This document shows, piece by piece, positions 1-8,468 of a stretch of DNA of 64,000 bases. Location of the stretch: contig NZ_AP022584.1 in NCBI RefSeq assembly GCF_010731675.1, forward strand, positions 1,178,001 to 1,242,000, written 5' to 3'. Position 1 is the first letter of the stretch; every line of letters begins with the position of its first letter. The position numbers and the translations under genes were made by a program. A model generated the notes under the pieces. That model saw only the letters and a list, made by a program, of their open reading frames with translations. It was not told the origin of the DNA and did no database searches. This DNA is from Mycobacterium marseillense (GTDB lineage: Bacteria > Actinomycetota > Actinomycetes > Mycobacteriales > Mycobacteriaceae).

Positions 1-1291
1 CGTGGTCGAGGTGGGCCGGGGGCAGCCATTCGGTGTCGCCGTGGGCGTTTTTGCGGGTGGTCCAGCCTTTTTCGACGAGTCGGTTATCGGGGCCGCAGGC
101 CAAGGTGAGGTCGTCGATGTCGCTGCGATGGGTGGCCGTCCAGCCGGTGACGTGGTGGACCTGGCTGTGATATGCCGGGGCGTCACAGCCGGGTTTGGTG
201 CAGCCGCGGTCTTTGGAGTACAGCATGATGCGTTGGGCGGGGGAGGCCAGCCGCTTGGTGTGATGCAAGGCTAGGGCTTTGCCGCGGTCGAAGATCGCCA
301 GGTAGTGGTGGGCGTGGCTGGCCATGCGGATCAGATCCGACATCGGCACCAGCGACCCACCCCCGCTGACGCCCTTGCCGGCGGCAGCTTCGAGGTCGTG
401 CAGGGTGGTGGTGACCACGACCGAGACCGGCAGCCCGTTGTGGCAGCCCAGCTTTCCGCAGGCCAGCAGGGCGCGCAGCCCGGCCAGCAGGGCGTCGTGG
501 TTGCGTTGGGCCGGGGTGCGCAGATCGCGGCGCACCGCGTCCTGGTCGGGAACCTCGTCGATGATCGGTGTCTCGTCGTCGGGGTTACACGCCCCGGGGG
601 CGCCCAGCTTGGCCAGCACGGGTTCAAAGGTGGCCCGCAACTCCGGCGTCAAATAGCCGCGCAGCGCCGACATCCCGTCGTATTGCTGGGGCCCGAGGAT
701 GATGCCGCGTTTGCGGGCACGCTCGCCATCTTTGAGTGTGCCGTCGGGGTTGAGCCAGCCCATGGCCCGGCGCGCGTACTGCTGCAACTCGCCGGGGCCA
801 AACCTGCTGGCCTGAGAGGCCAGGTCGGCTTCGACATGCGCGCGGGTGCCCGGGTCGATCTCGGCGGGCAGCTCGGCGAAAAAACTGCGGATGATCCGCA
901 CGTGGGCCTCGCCGATCAACCCCCGGCGCTGGGCGGCCGCAGTGGCGCCCAAGGTGGGTGTCAACGCTTCCCCGGTCAGCGCCCGACGCTCCCCAAGATC
1001 GGCGGCCTCGGCGACTCGGCGCCCGGCATCGGCGGTGCTGATGCGTAGCCGTTCGGCCAGCGCACCCCCCAGTGTGTCGCCCAGCTCTGTCGTGGTCGCT
1101 TGGGCGCGCAGCTCATTGATCACGGTGTGCCCCGGTACGCGGACCCGGCGCGCGATGCGTTCGATGCGCTCGAGCACATTCAACCGCTCCGGAGTGGTCA
1201 ACACCTCAAAAGAAAACGCGCACAACCGGTCCAGCTCGGCATCGAGCGCATCAAAGACCTCGACGATCTCCTCGCGCGTGCTCGAACCCAT
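1..1291 (-). CDS. 13E12 repeat family protein (DUF222 + HNH endonuclease), 3' end cut by window
   Basis: I translated this frame directly. It stays open from an ATG at 1291 to the window edge (430 codons), so the C-terminus is missing. The N-terminal two thirds is the helical DUF222 region typical of mycobacterial 13E12 proteins. Near the visible end comes an HNH-type motif: [20 protein letters not shown] followed by the asparagine-containing segment [14 protein letters not shown]. These are multicopy genes in mycobacteria with an HNH nuclease signature but no agreed cellular role. Dense plus-strand ORFs here are antisense shadows. The start lies about 180 bp from the next gene, and a short dyad (TTGTG..CACTG / CAGTG..CACAA, about 1333-1361) sits upstream of it. 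The family call is firm; function is unknown. Confidence 0.85.
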   Translation of the reverse strand, partial: MGSSTREEIVEVFDALDAELDRLCAFSFEVLTTPERLNVLERIERIARRVRVPGHTVINELRAQATTTELGDTLGGALAERLRISTADAGRRVAEAADLGERRALTGEALTPTLGATAAAQRRGLIGEAHVRIIRSFFAELPAEIDPGTRAHVEADLASQASRFGPGELQQYARRAMGWLNPDGTLKDGERARKRGIILGPQQYDGMSALRGYLTPELRATFEPVLAKLGAPGACNPDDETPIIDEVPDQDAVRRDLRTPAQRNHDALLAGLRALLACGKLGCHNGLPVSVVVTTTLHDLEAAAGKGVSGGGSLVPMSDLIRMASHAHHYLAIFDRGKALALHHTKRLASPAQRIMLYSKDRGCTKPGCDAPAYHSQVHHVTGWTATHRSDIDDLTLACGPDNRLVEKGWTTRKNAHGDTEWLPPAHLDH

Positions 1292-1472
1292 ACCCCAGAC
1301 CCTACGAACACCCACCGACAAAAACCCTCACATTGTGACCACTGAAACCACAGTGACACAAGGGATTTCGCTATGCGTTTCCGATATCCGGAATCGCGCC
1401 GGCGCGAGGCGAGAGACCCGACGGCGCGGGCGAAACCCACGGCACCGGCAAAAACGGGCACTACCGTCGGAA

Positions 1473-2162
1473 CTAGTCGGCGTCGCGCTTCGCCTGGACC
1501 TGCTTCTCGATTTCTCGCCAATACCCCGGGGTGGGGCGCGCCTTCCCGAAGCCGCCCTTCTCCGCCTTCTTCAGCACGGCGTCGGCCTCGTCGATGTCCT
1601 TCATGAGTTCCAGGGCGAACTCACGCTCGGCGGCGTAGTACTTGGCTGCCCACCGCAACGCGATCACCGAATACGCCCACGCGGGTTCGCCCTCGGCGCC
1701 GTCGGCATCCTCGACCGCCTTGCGGTGGCGCGCGTCTGCGAAGGCCACATGTTCTTGCAGTAGTTCCTTGAGCCGGGCCGGATTGGTCAGGTGGCCGAAC
1801 GTAACCCGCAGCAGCACACTGTGTTTGAGCACAGGCGGGTCCACCGGCGCATCGTTGACCCACTCGATTGCGGCCGCCATGCCGGCTTCGGTGATCTTGT
1901 AGAGGCGTCGGGTGCGGGTGCCCTCGTCACGCTCGACGCGCGACGTGACGAGCCCCAGGCCCTCCAGCTTCTTCAGCTCCGTATAGATCTGGCTGTAGGA
2001 CGGGCTCCAGTAGTACAGATCGACACTCCAGTCGATCCACTTCTTGAGGTCGTAGCCCGAGATCTCCTCTTCGTAGGACATCATGCACAGCAAAGCCCGA
2101 CTGGTCGCGGCCAAGGCCGCCTGCGTCGGCTTTTTGCTCGCAGGGTCCGGTTCGGAGTCCAC
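1473..2162 (-). CDS. PadR family transcriptional regulator
   Basis: This 229-residue protein has an N-terminal winged helix at about residues 20-95, with the PadR-type motifs SGYDLKKWIDWS and WSPSYSQIYTELKKLEGLGLV. A longer helical C-terminal half (about 100-225) follows, as in Vir-like PadR proteins that dimerise through this part. PadR proteins usually repress neighbouring or divergent genes in response to small molecules. The gene is divergent from the luciferase-like oxidoreductase at 2224 with only about 60 bp between the starts, so that oxidoreductase is the most likely target; this is inferred from position only. No effector can be predicted. The family assignment is strong. Confidence 0.88.
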   Translation of the reverse strand: MDSEPDPASKKPTQAALAATSRALLCMMSYEEEISGYDLKKWIDWSVDLYYWSPSYSQIYTELKKLEGLGLVTSRVERDEGTRTRRLYKITEAGMAAAIEWVNDAPVDPPVLKHSVLLRVTFGHLTNPARLKELLQEHVAFADARHRKAVEDADGAEGEPAWAYSVIALRWAAKYYAAEREFALELMKDIDEADAVLKKAEKGGFGKARPTPGYWREIEKQVQAKRDAD

Positions 2163-2223
2163 GTGGCCAGGTTAACAACACGCACCCTAGATTGGGGGAC
2201 ATGGACCGCTGGCTGGGACGCTC

Positions 2224-3144
2224 ATGAAATTCGCCTTCCCCGTTCCGCACATGCTGCGTCTCAAGGCTATTTCGCAACCCTGGGAAGGTGCCGTCACGGG
2301 CCCCGATCAACGGCGCATGATGCGGTGCGCCGACCAGTGGGGCTACGACATGATCGCGGTGCCCGAACATTTCGTCATCCCCACCGACCATGTCGAGTTG
2401 TCGGGGCCGCACTACCTGCATTCGACGGTCGCCCAGGCCTTCATCGCCGGCGCCACCGAGCGGGTCGCCGTCAATTCCTGCATCACCATCCTGCCGCTGC
2501 AGCATCCGATCGTGCTGGCCAAAGCGCTGGCCACCGCGGACTGGATGAGTGGCGGCCGGATGATGGTCACCTTCGGAGTGGGGTGGCTGCCACGGGAGTT
2601 CGAGCTCGTCGGCGTGCCCTTCAACGAACGCGGCCGGATCGCCGACGAGTACCTGGCGGCTATCGTCGAACTGTGGACCAGTGACGCGCCTTCGTTCGAC
2701 GGCCGCTTCGTGTCGTTCGCCGACATCGCCTTCGAGCCGAAACCCGTTCAAAAGCCCTATCTTCCAATCTGGATCGGTGGCGATGCCGACGCCGCGTTGC
2801 GCAGGGCCGCCACCTTCGGGTCGGGGTGGTGGCCGTTCCTCACGCCCCCCGAGCAGATCGCCGAGAAGCTCGACTACATCAAGTCCCAACCGTCTTATGA
2901 CGGCCGGTCTTTCGAGGTGATGCACGGCCTGGGCACCAACCGCGTCGGCGAGGGACACGTGGCCCGCCGCGACACCAGCGATCGCCCGGGCATGAGTTCG
3001 GCGCAGATCGTCGACCGGTTGGGCTGGCTCGCCGAGCAGGGCGTGACGATGACCGCGGTTCCCGTTCCCGCCGTCGGCGGGGTGGACGAGTACCTCGACT
3101 ACGCGCAGTGGGTCATCGAGGAGATCAAGCCGCAGCTCACCTGA
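2224..3144 (+). CDS. LLM-class (luciferase-like) F420-dependent oxidoreductase
   Basis: A 306-residue TIM-barrel flavin/F420 oxidoreductase of the bacterial-luciferase superfamily. Visible landmarks are the N-terminal strand followed by DQWGYDMIAVPEHF, the TERVAVNSCITILPLQHPIVLAKALATADWMSGGR segment in two blocks (AVNSCITILPLQHP, then LATADWMSGGRMMVTFGVGW), and the substrate-side sequence LPIWIGGDADAALRRAATFG. Mycobacteria encode many such enzymes, most of which use deazaflavin F420 rather than FMN. The substrate is unknown. It is divergent from a PadR regulator that may control it. It ends convergently with the membrane protein on the other strand, the two stops overlapping by a few bases. 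Confidence 0.87.
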   Translation: MKFAFPVPHMLRLKAISQPWEGAVTGPDQRRMMRCADQWGYDMIAVPEHFVIPTDHVELSGPHYLHSTVAQAFIAGATERVAVNSCITILPLQHPIVLAKALATADWMSGGRMMVTFGVGWLPREFELVGVPFNERGRIADEYLAAIVELWTSDAPSFDGRFVSFADIAFEPKPVQKPYLPIWIGGDADAALRRAATFGSGWWPFLTPPEQIAEKLDYIKSQPSYDGRSFEVMHGLGTNRVGEGHVARRDTSDRPGMSSAQIVDRLGWLAEQGVTMTAVPVPAVGGVDEYLDYAQWVIEEIKPQLT

Positions 3145-4018
3145 TCTGCAGCCCGCGCCGGCGCACCCATCCGATCGCGGCGACGCTGCATGCGATCCAC
3201 ACGCTGACCGCGATGGCGACGTGGACAAGACTCTTGGTGTCGCGCCCGAACACCGGCCAGATCAGGGCGGGCACCTGCTGCCACAGCACCCGGTGCTCTA
3301 CCCCGTTCATCGGGTCGGCCACGTAATACAGCGCGTACGGCAGCGCGAGCGCCAGCAGCCAGCTGCGCGTGCGGCGCAGGTCCCCGCGCTGGCGCCACCG
3401 CCGGATCAGCGGCTCGACGCTGACCGGGTACAACACCGAGATGAGGTTCCCCACGCCCAGCCACGACACGATGGGCACCGCGACGGTGGGGATTGTAATG
3501 CCAAGGCGCGCGGGCGTTTCCAGCCACAGCGTCAGCACCGTCGCGGCGGCCAGGGTGGGCAACCCGACGAGCGCGAGCAGGGCGACGTTCTTGATCAACA
3601 GGATTCGCCCGAACGGCACACCCGCGGACAAGCCCCGAAGAATGCGGTAATGGTCGGCACCCAGGAAGTTGGTGGTGGTGACGTCCGCGAGGACCCACGA
3701 CGAGAAGTAGGTGCCCACCAGGATCACCCAATCGTGGTGGCGGCCCACCGGTGTCAGTGGCTGCACCACCAGCCAGGCGGCGGCGATCACCACGTTGGCC
3801 ACCACCCCCATCAGCCAGGTGCGCGGCGGGGTGAACGCCCACCGGATCTCGGCGACAACCGCCGGGCCGAAGTCCCGCTCGAAGTCCTCGGCGGCCCGCT
3901 GCGCCGCGGCGGGACGGGGGGCCGAGGCCCGCACGAAAGCGCTCAGCAGCGTGCCCGCCCGAGGGTGGGCCGACTCCCCCGGGCGCGCCGGGCGACGATA
4001 TCCGCGTAACAGGGTCAA
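3137..4018 (-). CDS. Uncharacterised polytopic membrane protein
   Basis: A 293-residue protein with a charged N-terminal 65 residues and then about six hydrophobic segments, including WLMGVVANVVIAAAWLVV near residue 70, VALLALVGLPTLAAATVLTLW near 150, and a last helix near 270-285. I recognise no catalytic motif. The organisation resembles an ABC-2-type permease-like protein, but no ATPase partner is adjacent, so I leave it unnamed. The upstream-most start is a TTG at 4018. An internal GTG about 30 codons later is an alternative, so the N-terminus is uncertain. It is divergent from the FAD oxidoreductase at 4085 and convergent with the LLM oxidoreductase. Confidence 0.7.
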   Translation of the reverse strand: MTLLRGYRRPARPGESAHPRAGTLLSAFVRASAPRPAAAQRAAEDFERDFGPAVVAEIRWAFTPPRTWLMGVVANVVIAAAWLVVQPLTPVGRHHDWVILVGTYFSSWVLADVTTTNFLGADHYRILRGLSAGVPFGRILLIKNVALLALVGLPTLAAATVLTLWLETPARLGITIPTVAVPIVSWLGVGNLISVLYPVSVEPLIRRWRQRGDLRRTRSWLLALALPYALYYVADPMNGVEHRVLWQQVPALIWPVFGRDTKSLVHVAIAVSVWIACSVAAIGWVRRRGLQIR

Positions 4019-4084
4019 CCGACGTGGCTCCCGTTATCGGCTCGTCGACGTTCGTCCGCACCGCACGCAGGGCAGGATAGCGCC

Positions 4085-5209
4085 ATGAACCGAAAGCGCG
4101 TCGTCGTCGCGGGCCTCGGGGACGCGGGCGTCCTCGCGGCGATCAAGCTGTCCCGGCATGCCGACGTCGTCGGGATCTCGGCCAAACCCGCGCTGGTGAG
4201 CGGCCAGGAACTCGGCGTCCGGCTGTCCCGCCCGCACGACTGGGCCCGCGATTACTGGATCCCGTTCGACCGGTTCCGGCGCCTGGATCGCGTCCGCACC
4301 GTGCAGGCCACGCTGACCGGAGTGGACTTGGGCGCCCGCATCGTCTTCGGCCGAGGCCAAGACGGCGTGACGGTCACGGAGGCCTACGACGCGCTGGTCA
4401 TCTCGACCGGCGTCAGCAACGGATTCTGGCGCCAGCCGTCGTTGCAGTCCGCCGACGAGATCGGCGCGGGACTGCGCGCCGCGCACGACCGGCTGACCGC
4501 AGCCAAGTCCGTGATCGTGGTGGGTGGCGGCGCGGCGGCCGTCAGCAGCGCGCTCAACATGGCGACCACCTGGCCGGGCAAGCGGATCGACCTCTACTTC
4601 CCCGGCAAGTCCGCTCTGCAGGGCCATCACCCGCGGATCTGGCAGCGCATTCGCGCCCGTTTGAGCGCGCTGGGCGTCGGCATCCACCCGGGCCACCGCG
4701 CGGTGCTCGCAGAAGGCTTCGGCGGCGACGAACTCACCGACGAACCGGTGCGCTGGAGCACCGGGCAATCCCCGGCCGTCGCCGACGCCGTGCTGTGGGC
4801 GATCGGACGGGTGCGGCCCAACACCGATTGGCTGCCACCGGAATTGCTCGACGAGCGCGGGTTTGTGCGCGTCACACCGGAACTGCGGGTGCCCGGTCAG
4901 CGGGCCGTCTTCGCGCTCGGCGACGTCGCGGCCACCGACCCGCTCCGCAGCTCCGCCCGCAACCGCGGCGACGCCCTGGTAGCGCGAAACCTGCTCGCCG
5001 AGTTCGCGGGCCGCCCGCTGCGCACCTACCGCGCGCCGACGCGGCGATGGGGTTCGTTGGTCGGCATCCAACCCAACGGCCTGGAGGTCTTCCTGCCCAC
5101 CGGCCACGCCTTCCGCTTCCCGTCCTGGTCGGTCGAACGCGTGGTCATGCCATGGTTCGTGCGTTGGGGCATGTATCGCGGAGTGCGCCAGAACAACCCA
5201 CTCGGGTGA
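4085..5209 (+). CDS. NAD(P)/FAD-dependent oxidoreductase (pyridine nucleotide-disulfide/NDH-2-like fold)
   Basis: A 374-residue two-dinucleotide-domain flavoprotein. The FAD-binding GxGxxG-type motif is at residues 10-15 (GLGDAG). A second Rossmann motif, VIVVGGGAAAVSS, lies near residue 142 for NAD(P)H. The C-terminal FAD-contact motif FALGDVAATD is near residue 276. There is no redox-active CxxC/CxxxxC pair, which points to an NDH-2 or AIF-like enzyme rather than a disulfide reductase. The C-terminus ends with an amphipathic stretch that could touch the membrane. Its stop overlaps the GTG start of the permease by 4 bp, so the two are almost certainly translationally coupled. Substrate or electron acceptor is not predictable. 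Confidence 0.85.
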   Translation: MNRKRVVVAGLGDAGVLAAIKLSRHADVVGISAKPALVSGQELGVRLSRPHDWARDYWIPFDRFRRLDRVRTVQATLTGVDLGARIVFGRGQDGVTVTEAYDALVISTGVSNGFWRQPSLQSADEIGAGLRAAHDRLTAAKSVIVVGGGAAAVSSALNMATTWPGKRIDLYFPGKSALQGHHPRIWQRIRARLSALGVGIHPGHRAVLAEGFGGDELTDEPVRWSTGQSPAVADAVLWAIGRVRPNTDWLPPELLDERGFVRVTPELRVPGQRAVFALGDVAATDPLRSSARNRGDALVARNLLAEFAGRPLRTYRAPTRRWGSLVGIQPNGLEVFLPTGHAFRFPSWSVERVVMPWFVRWGMYRGVRQNNPLG

Positions 5210-6480
5210 ACGCTCCCTCCGGCGGCGAGCTTCGCCGAAGCCTGGGAACCTTCGACGCGGTGGTGATCGGACTCGGCTCGATGATCGGCGCCGGGATTTT
5301 CGCCGCGCTGGGTCCCGCGGCGCGCGCCGCCGGTTCGGGATTGCTGCTGGGGCTGGCGCTCGCGGCCGTGGTGGCCTATTGCAACGCCACGTCCTCCGCG
5401 CGACTCGCGGCCCGCTATCCCGCCTCGGGCGGCACCTACGTCTACGGCCAGAGACGGCTGGGCGAGTTCTGGGGATACCTGGCGGGGTGGGGCTTCGTCG
5501 TCGGCAAGACCGCCTCGTGCGCGGCGATGGCCCTGACCGTCGGCGCCTACGTCTGGCCGGCGCAGGCGCATGCGGTGGCCGTGGCGGCGGTGGTCGTGCT
5601 GACCGCGGTGAACTACGCCGGAGTGCAGAAGTCGGCGTGGCTGACCCGCGTCATCGTCGCGCTGGTGCTGGCCGTGCTGGTGGCGCTGATCGCCGTCGCG
5701 TTCGGCTCGAGACGGGCCGGCTTTGATCCGCTCCCGGCGGGCGGGACCGCCGGCGGTGTGGTGCAGGCCGCGGGGCTGCTGTTCTTCGCCTTCGCCGGCT
5801 ATGCGCGCATCGCGACCCTGGGCGAGGAGGTGCGCGACCCCGCCCGCACCATTCCGCGCGCGATACCGCTGGCGCTGACCATCGCCCTCGCCGTCTACGC
5901 CCTGGTGGCCGTCGCGACGCTGTCCGTGCTCGGGCCGACTCGCCTGGCGCAGAGCGCCGCGCCGCTGGTCGAAACCGCCCGCGCGGCGGGCGCGGGCGGG
6001 CTGGTTCCCGTGGTTCAGGCGGGCGCGGCGGTCGCGGCGGTGGGCTCGCTGCTGGCGTTGATTCTCGGCGTCTCGCGCACCACCTTGGCCATGGCCCGCG
6101 ACCGCCATCTTCCCCACCCGCTGGCCGCCGTGCACCCGCGAACTCGGGTGCCGCACCGCGCCGAACTGCTGATCGGCGTCGTCGTCGCGGTCCTGGCCGC
6201 CACCACCGACCTTCGCGACGCCATCGGCTTTTCCTCGTTCGCCGTGCTGATCTACTACGCGGTCGCCAATGCCTCCGCATTCACCCTCGGGCGCGACGAG
6301 GGCCGCCCACCCCGGGTCATCCCGGTGATCGGACTGCTTGGGTGCGTGCTGCTGGCGTTCGCGATGCCGCGGTGGTCGGTGCTGTCCGGGGTGGCGGTGT
6401 TGGGCGTCGGTGCCGCCGCCTATGCGCTACGGCGGATCATGTCTCGAATTGCGTTGCGGCGCAATGGGAGTGCACCGTGA
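5206..6480 (+). CDS. APC superfamily amino-acid permease
   Basis: A 424-residue integral membrane transporter with about 12 hydrophobic segments. The first helix carries the APC signature GSMIGAGIF at about residues 24-32, where helix 1 is broken to contact the amino-acid substrate, followed by the PASGGTYVYGQRRLGEFWGY segment characteristic of the family. The start is the GTG at 5206 that forms a 4-bp overlap with the preceding stop; the reading frame is open further upstream, but that part lies inside the oxidoreductase gene. At 424 residues it is short for the family, which is usually 450-500. The likely role is proton-coupled uptake of an amino acid or amine of unknown identity. Confidence 0.87.
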   Translation: MNAPSGGELRRSLGTFDAVVIGLGSMIGAGIFAALGPAARAAGSGLLLGLALAAVVAYCNATSSARLAARYPASGGTYVYGQRRLGEFWGYLAGWGFVVGKTASCAAMALTVGAYVWPAQAHAVAVAAVVVLTAVNYAGVQKSAWLTRVIVALVLAVLVALIAVAFGSRRAGFDPLPAGGTAGGVVQAAGLLFFAFAGYARIATLGEEVRDPARTIPRAIPLALTIALAVYALVAVATLSVLGPTRLAQSAAPLVETARAAGAGGLVPVVQAGAAVAAVGSLLALILGVSRTTLAMARDRHLPHPLAAVHPRTRVPHRAELLIGVVVAVLAATTDLRDAIGFSSFAVLIYYAVANASAFTLGRDEGRPPRVIPVIGLLGCVLLAFAMPRWSVLSGVAVLGVGAAAYALRRIMSRIALRRNGSAP

Positions 6481-6574
6481 CCGGATGTTTCGGCGCGGCG
6501 CCCCGGCAGTTCCGCTCGTCGCGCAAATCGCGGTAACACGATTCCCCGACGCCCCGACGGGGAAGACTGACCGG

Positions 6575-7072
6575 ATGGCCGACCCCGAAACCGAAGCATT
6601 CGACAAGCTTGTGGCGCTGCTGAACTATCCGATGTTCGTCGTCACCACGCAGGCCAACGGGACCCCGGCCGGCTGCCTGGTGGGTTTCGCCAGCCAGGCC
6701 AGCATTCACCCGCCCCGCTTCCTGGTCGGCCTGTCGCAGCGCAACCACACCTTCCGCACGGCCCGCGACGCCACCCACCTGGCGGTGCACGTGTTCGACC
6801 ACGATCACCTCGGCGTCGTGGAGCTCTTCGGCAGCCAGACCAGCGACAAAATCGACAAGTTCGCCCGCTGCTCCTGGCATTCGGGCCCCGACGGGATGCC
6901 CATCCTCGACGAGGCGGCCGCCTGGTTCGTCGGCGAGATCCTGGAGCGCTTCCCGCTGGGCGACCACGTCGGGCACCTGCTGGCGCCGGTCGGCGGCAGC
7001 CCGCCACAGGAGCTGGAAAGCTGGGTGTCGTTCGGCGACGTCCGCCAACTCGAACCCGGCCACGAGGCGTGA
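6575..7072 (+). CDS. Flavin reductase domain (FMN-binding) protein
   Basis: A 165-residue protein of the HpaC/flavin reductase-like fold. Its N-terminal core reads YPMFVVTTQANGTPAGCLVG, then ASIHPPRFLVGLSQRNHT, then a conserved histidine-rich helix (ATHLAVHVFDHDHLGV). Such proteins bind FMN and either supply reduced flavin to a monooxygenase or act as small oxidoreductases. I chose the ATG at 6575; the open frame further upstream runs through the permease 3' end and is not conserved-looking. Its stop overlaps the following GTG start by 4 bp, so it is coupled to the RibD-C protein. No monooxygenase partner is adjacent. Confidence 0.82.
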   Translation: MADPETEAFDKLVALLNYPMFVVTTQANGTPAGCLVGFASQASIHPPRFLVGLSQRNHTFRTARDATHLAVHVFDHDHLGVVELFGSQTSDKIDKFARCSWHSGPDGMPILDEAAAWFVGEILERFPLGDHVGHLLAPVGGSPPQELESWVSFGDVRQLEPGHEA

Positions 7073-7788
7073 GGGTGGACCAGCCTCCCCGGGTCAGCAC
7101 CGTCCCCAGCATCGTCGAACTCGCGCCCTTCTATGCCGATCCCCCGGATGGCCTGCGCGCCAACATGATCTTCAGCGCCGACGGCGCAGCCGCGTTCGGC
7201 GGGCGCGCCGGCCCCCTGTCGTGTCCCACCGATCAACGGCTGCTGAGAACCCTGCGCGGGCTGGCCGACGTCGTCCTGGTCGGGGCGGGCACCGCACGCG
7301 CCGAAAACTATGGCCCGGTGAAACTCACCGACGCGGCGCGGGCGAGGCGGCACCATGAGGGGCGATTCGAGCCCCCGCCCATCGCCGTCGTCAGCCGCAG
7401 CGGCGACCTGCCCGACCGGCTGTTCAGCGATCCCGCACAACCACCGATCCTGGTGACCTGCGCGCGAACCGCGGCGCGTTTCGCGGACGACGACCGGCTG
7501 CGCCTCCTGGTCGCCGGTGAGGACACCGTGGACGTGGCGCTGGCCGTCGCGATGCTGCGCGAGCAGGGCATGCGCCGCATCCTGTGCGAGGGTGGGCCGA
7601 CCCTGCTCGACGAGCTGGTGGAGGCAGACGCCGTGACCGAACTGTGCGTCACGCTGGCCCCCAGACTCGCCGCGAGCCAGCCGGTGGGTTACCGCGTGCA
7701 CCCGGCGCGGCTGACCGCGCCGGTCACGATGCGCCTGGCGCACGCGTTGGTCTGCGACGATTACCTGTTCCTGAAGTACAACCGCTGA
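7069..7788 (+). CDS. RibD C-terminal / dihydrofolate-reductase-fold reductase
   Basis: A 239-residue protein of the RibD_C (pyrimidine reductase) family. Visible motifs are ANMIFSADGAAAFGGRAGPL near residue 25, VVLVGAGTARAENYGPV near residue 67, and ILCEGGPTLLDELVEAD near residue 168, the NADPH-binding GGP(T/S)L motif. It lacks the N-terminal zinc deaminase domain of true bifunctional RibD. It resembles the stand-alone mycobacterial reductases of the Rv2671 type. The GTG start overlaps the flavin reductase stop, so the two are probably co-translated. The reaction is likely NADPH-dependent reduction of a pterin- or pyrimidine-like substrate; which one is not shown. Confidence 0.83.
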   Translation: MRVDQPPRVSTVPSIVELAPFYADPPDGLRANMIFSADGAAAFGGRAGPLSCPTDQRLLRTLRGLADVVLVGAGTARAENYGPVKLTDAARARRHHEGRFEPPPIAVVSRSGDLPDRLFSDPAQPPILVTCARTAARFADDDRLRLLVAGEDTVDVALAVAMLREQGMRRILCEGGPTLLDELVEADAVTELCVTLAPRLAASQPVGYRVHPARLTAPVTMRLAHALVCDDYLFLKYNR

Positions 7789-7934
7789 CCGGGGTGGGGT
7801 AAAAGCGCTCGGCATGCAGCCGGCGGCTTCGGTTCCTATGATGAAAATGCCCGGTTCTATCGCCTCCCGCGACACCACCTTCAGCTGATCGCTGTCCACG
7901 TTGCCGCTGCACATAGATAAGGATCACCGGCCAG

Positions 7935-8276
7935 GTGAGCAGTTCAGACCACGACCGTGACTATCGGAACCTGGCGGTGAACCGACTGCGCCCCAGCGAA
8001 ATTCAATGGGCGCTGAACCACGATGCCGTGCACGGGATCGCGTATGCGTTTCGGAATCCGGTCGCGGTCGCCGAATCCCTCGAGGACCCGGACGACGACC
8101 GCCGGACGTATCTGGTCCGGGTCAAGCGTGACGACCTGGCCAACGCGCTGGAAAAGATCAACGAGTGGATCTTCGACAATCCCGGCCCGGCCGGCATGCA
8201 GGCCTATGGATTCGTCCGGGCGCTGTCGCGCGAGGGGCTCACCGACCGCGCCGCCGGGGATGACGACGCCCGTTAA
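7935..8276 (+). CDS. Small conserved-looking protein of unknown function
   Basis: This 113-residue, acidic, soluble protein starts at a GTG preceded by a weak purine-rich stretch. Composition is balanced and codon use is mycobacterial, so I take it as real. I recognise no domain. The sequence has a long charged helix (DDLANALEKINEWIFDNPG) and no signal peptide or membrane segment. It stands alone, about 145 bp after the RibD-C gene and about 190 bp before the kinase. The frame continues meaningfully after its TAA for 33 codons (see the next entry), so the present stop may be recent. Function is unknown. Confidence 0.6.
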   Translation: MSSSDHDRDYRNLAVNRLRPSEIQWALNHDAVHGIAYAFRNPVAVAESLEDPDDDRRTYLVRVKRDDLANALEKINEWIFDNPGPAGMQAYGFVRALSREGLTDRAAGDDDAR

Positions 8277-8378
8277 GCGCGTCCCGTCGAATACGCCAAC
8301 TCCACGCCCTACGTGTGGGACGGCGTCACGTCGGTGAACTATCAGGATCCGGCCTGGCTGACCAGGCTCACCGGATAG
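8277..8378 (+). other. In-frame coding-like extension after the stop of the preceding gene
   Basis: Directly after the TAA at 8274-8276 the same frame continues for 33 sense codons to a TAG at 8376-8378. It encodes a protein-like tail containing EYANSTPYVWDGVTSVNYQD and then PAWLTRLTG. Its composition (Tyr, Trp, Asn) is unlike random high-GC translation. It could be the former C-terminus of the 113-residue protein, cut off by a nonsense change, or a fragment of another lost gene. There is no start codon of its own with a clear ribosome binding site. Confidence 0.35.
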
Positions 8379-8468
8379 CCGAGTGATCCCGCGCGCGCCC
8401 GCGCCGGTGTTGTACTTTTCCTGCGGTGTGATCGACGGCCCACCCGCCGGTCTTGATGGGAGTCAGCG

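Noticed and set aside
6805..7914. A 369-codon minus-strand frame across the flavin reductase and RibD-C genes
   Set aside because: Antisense to two genes with clear family motifs; its own translation has none.
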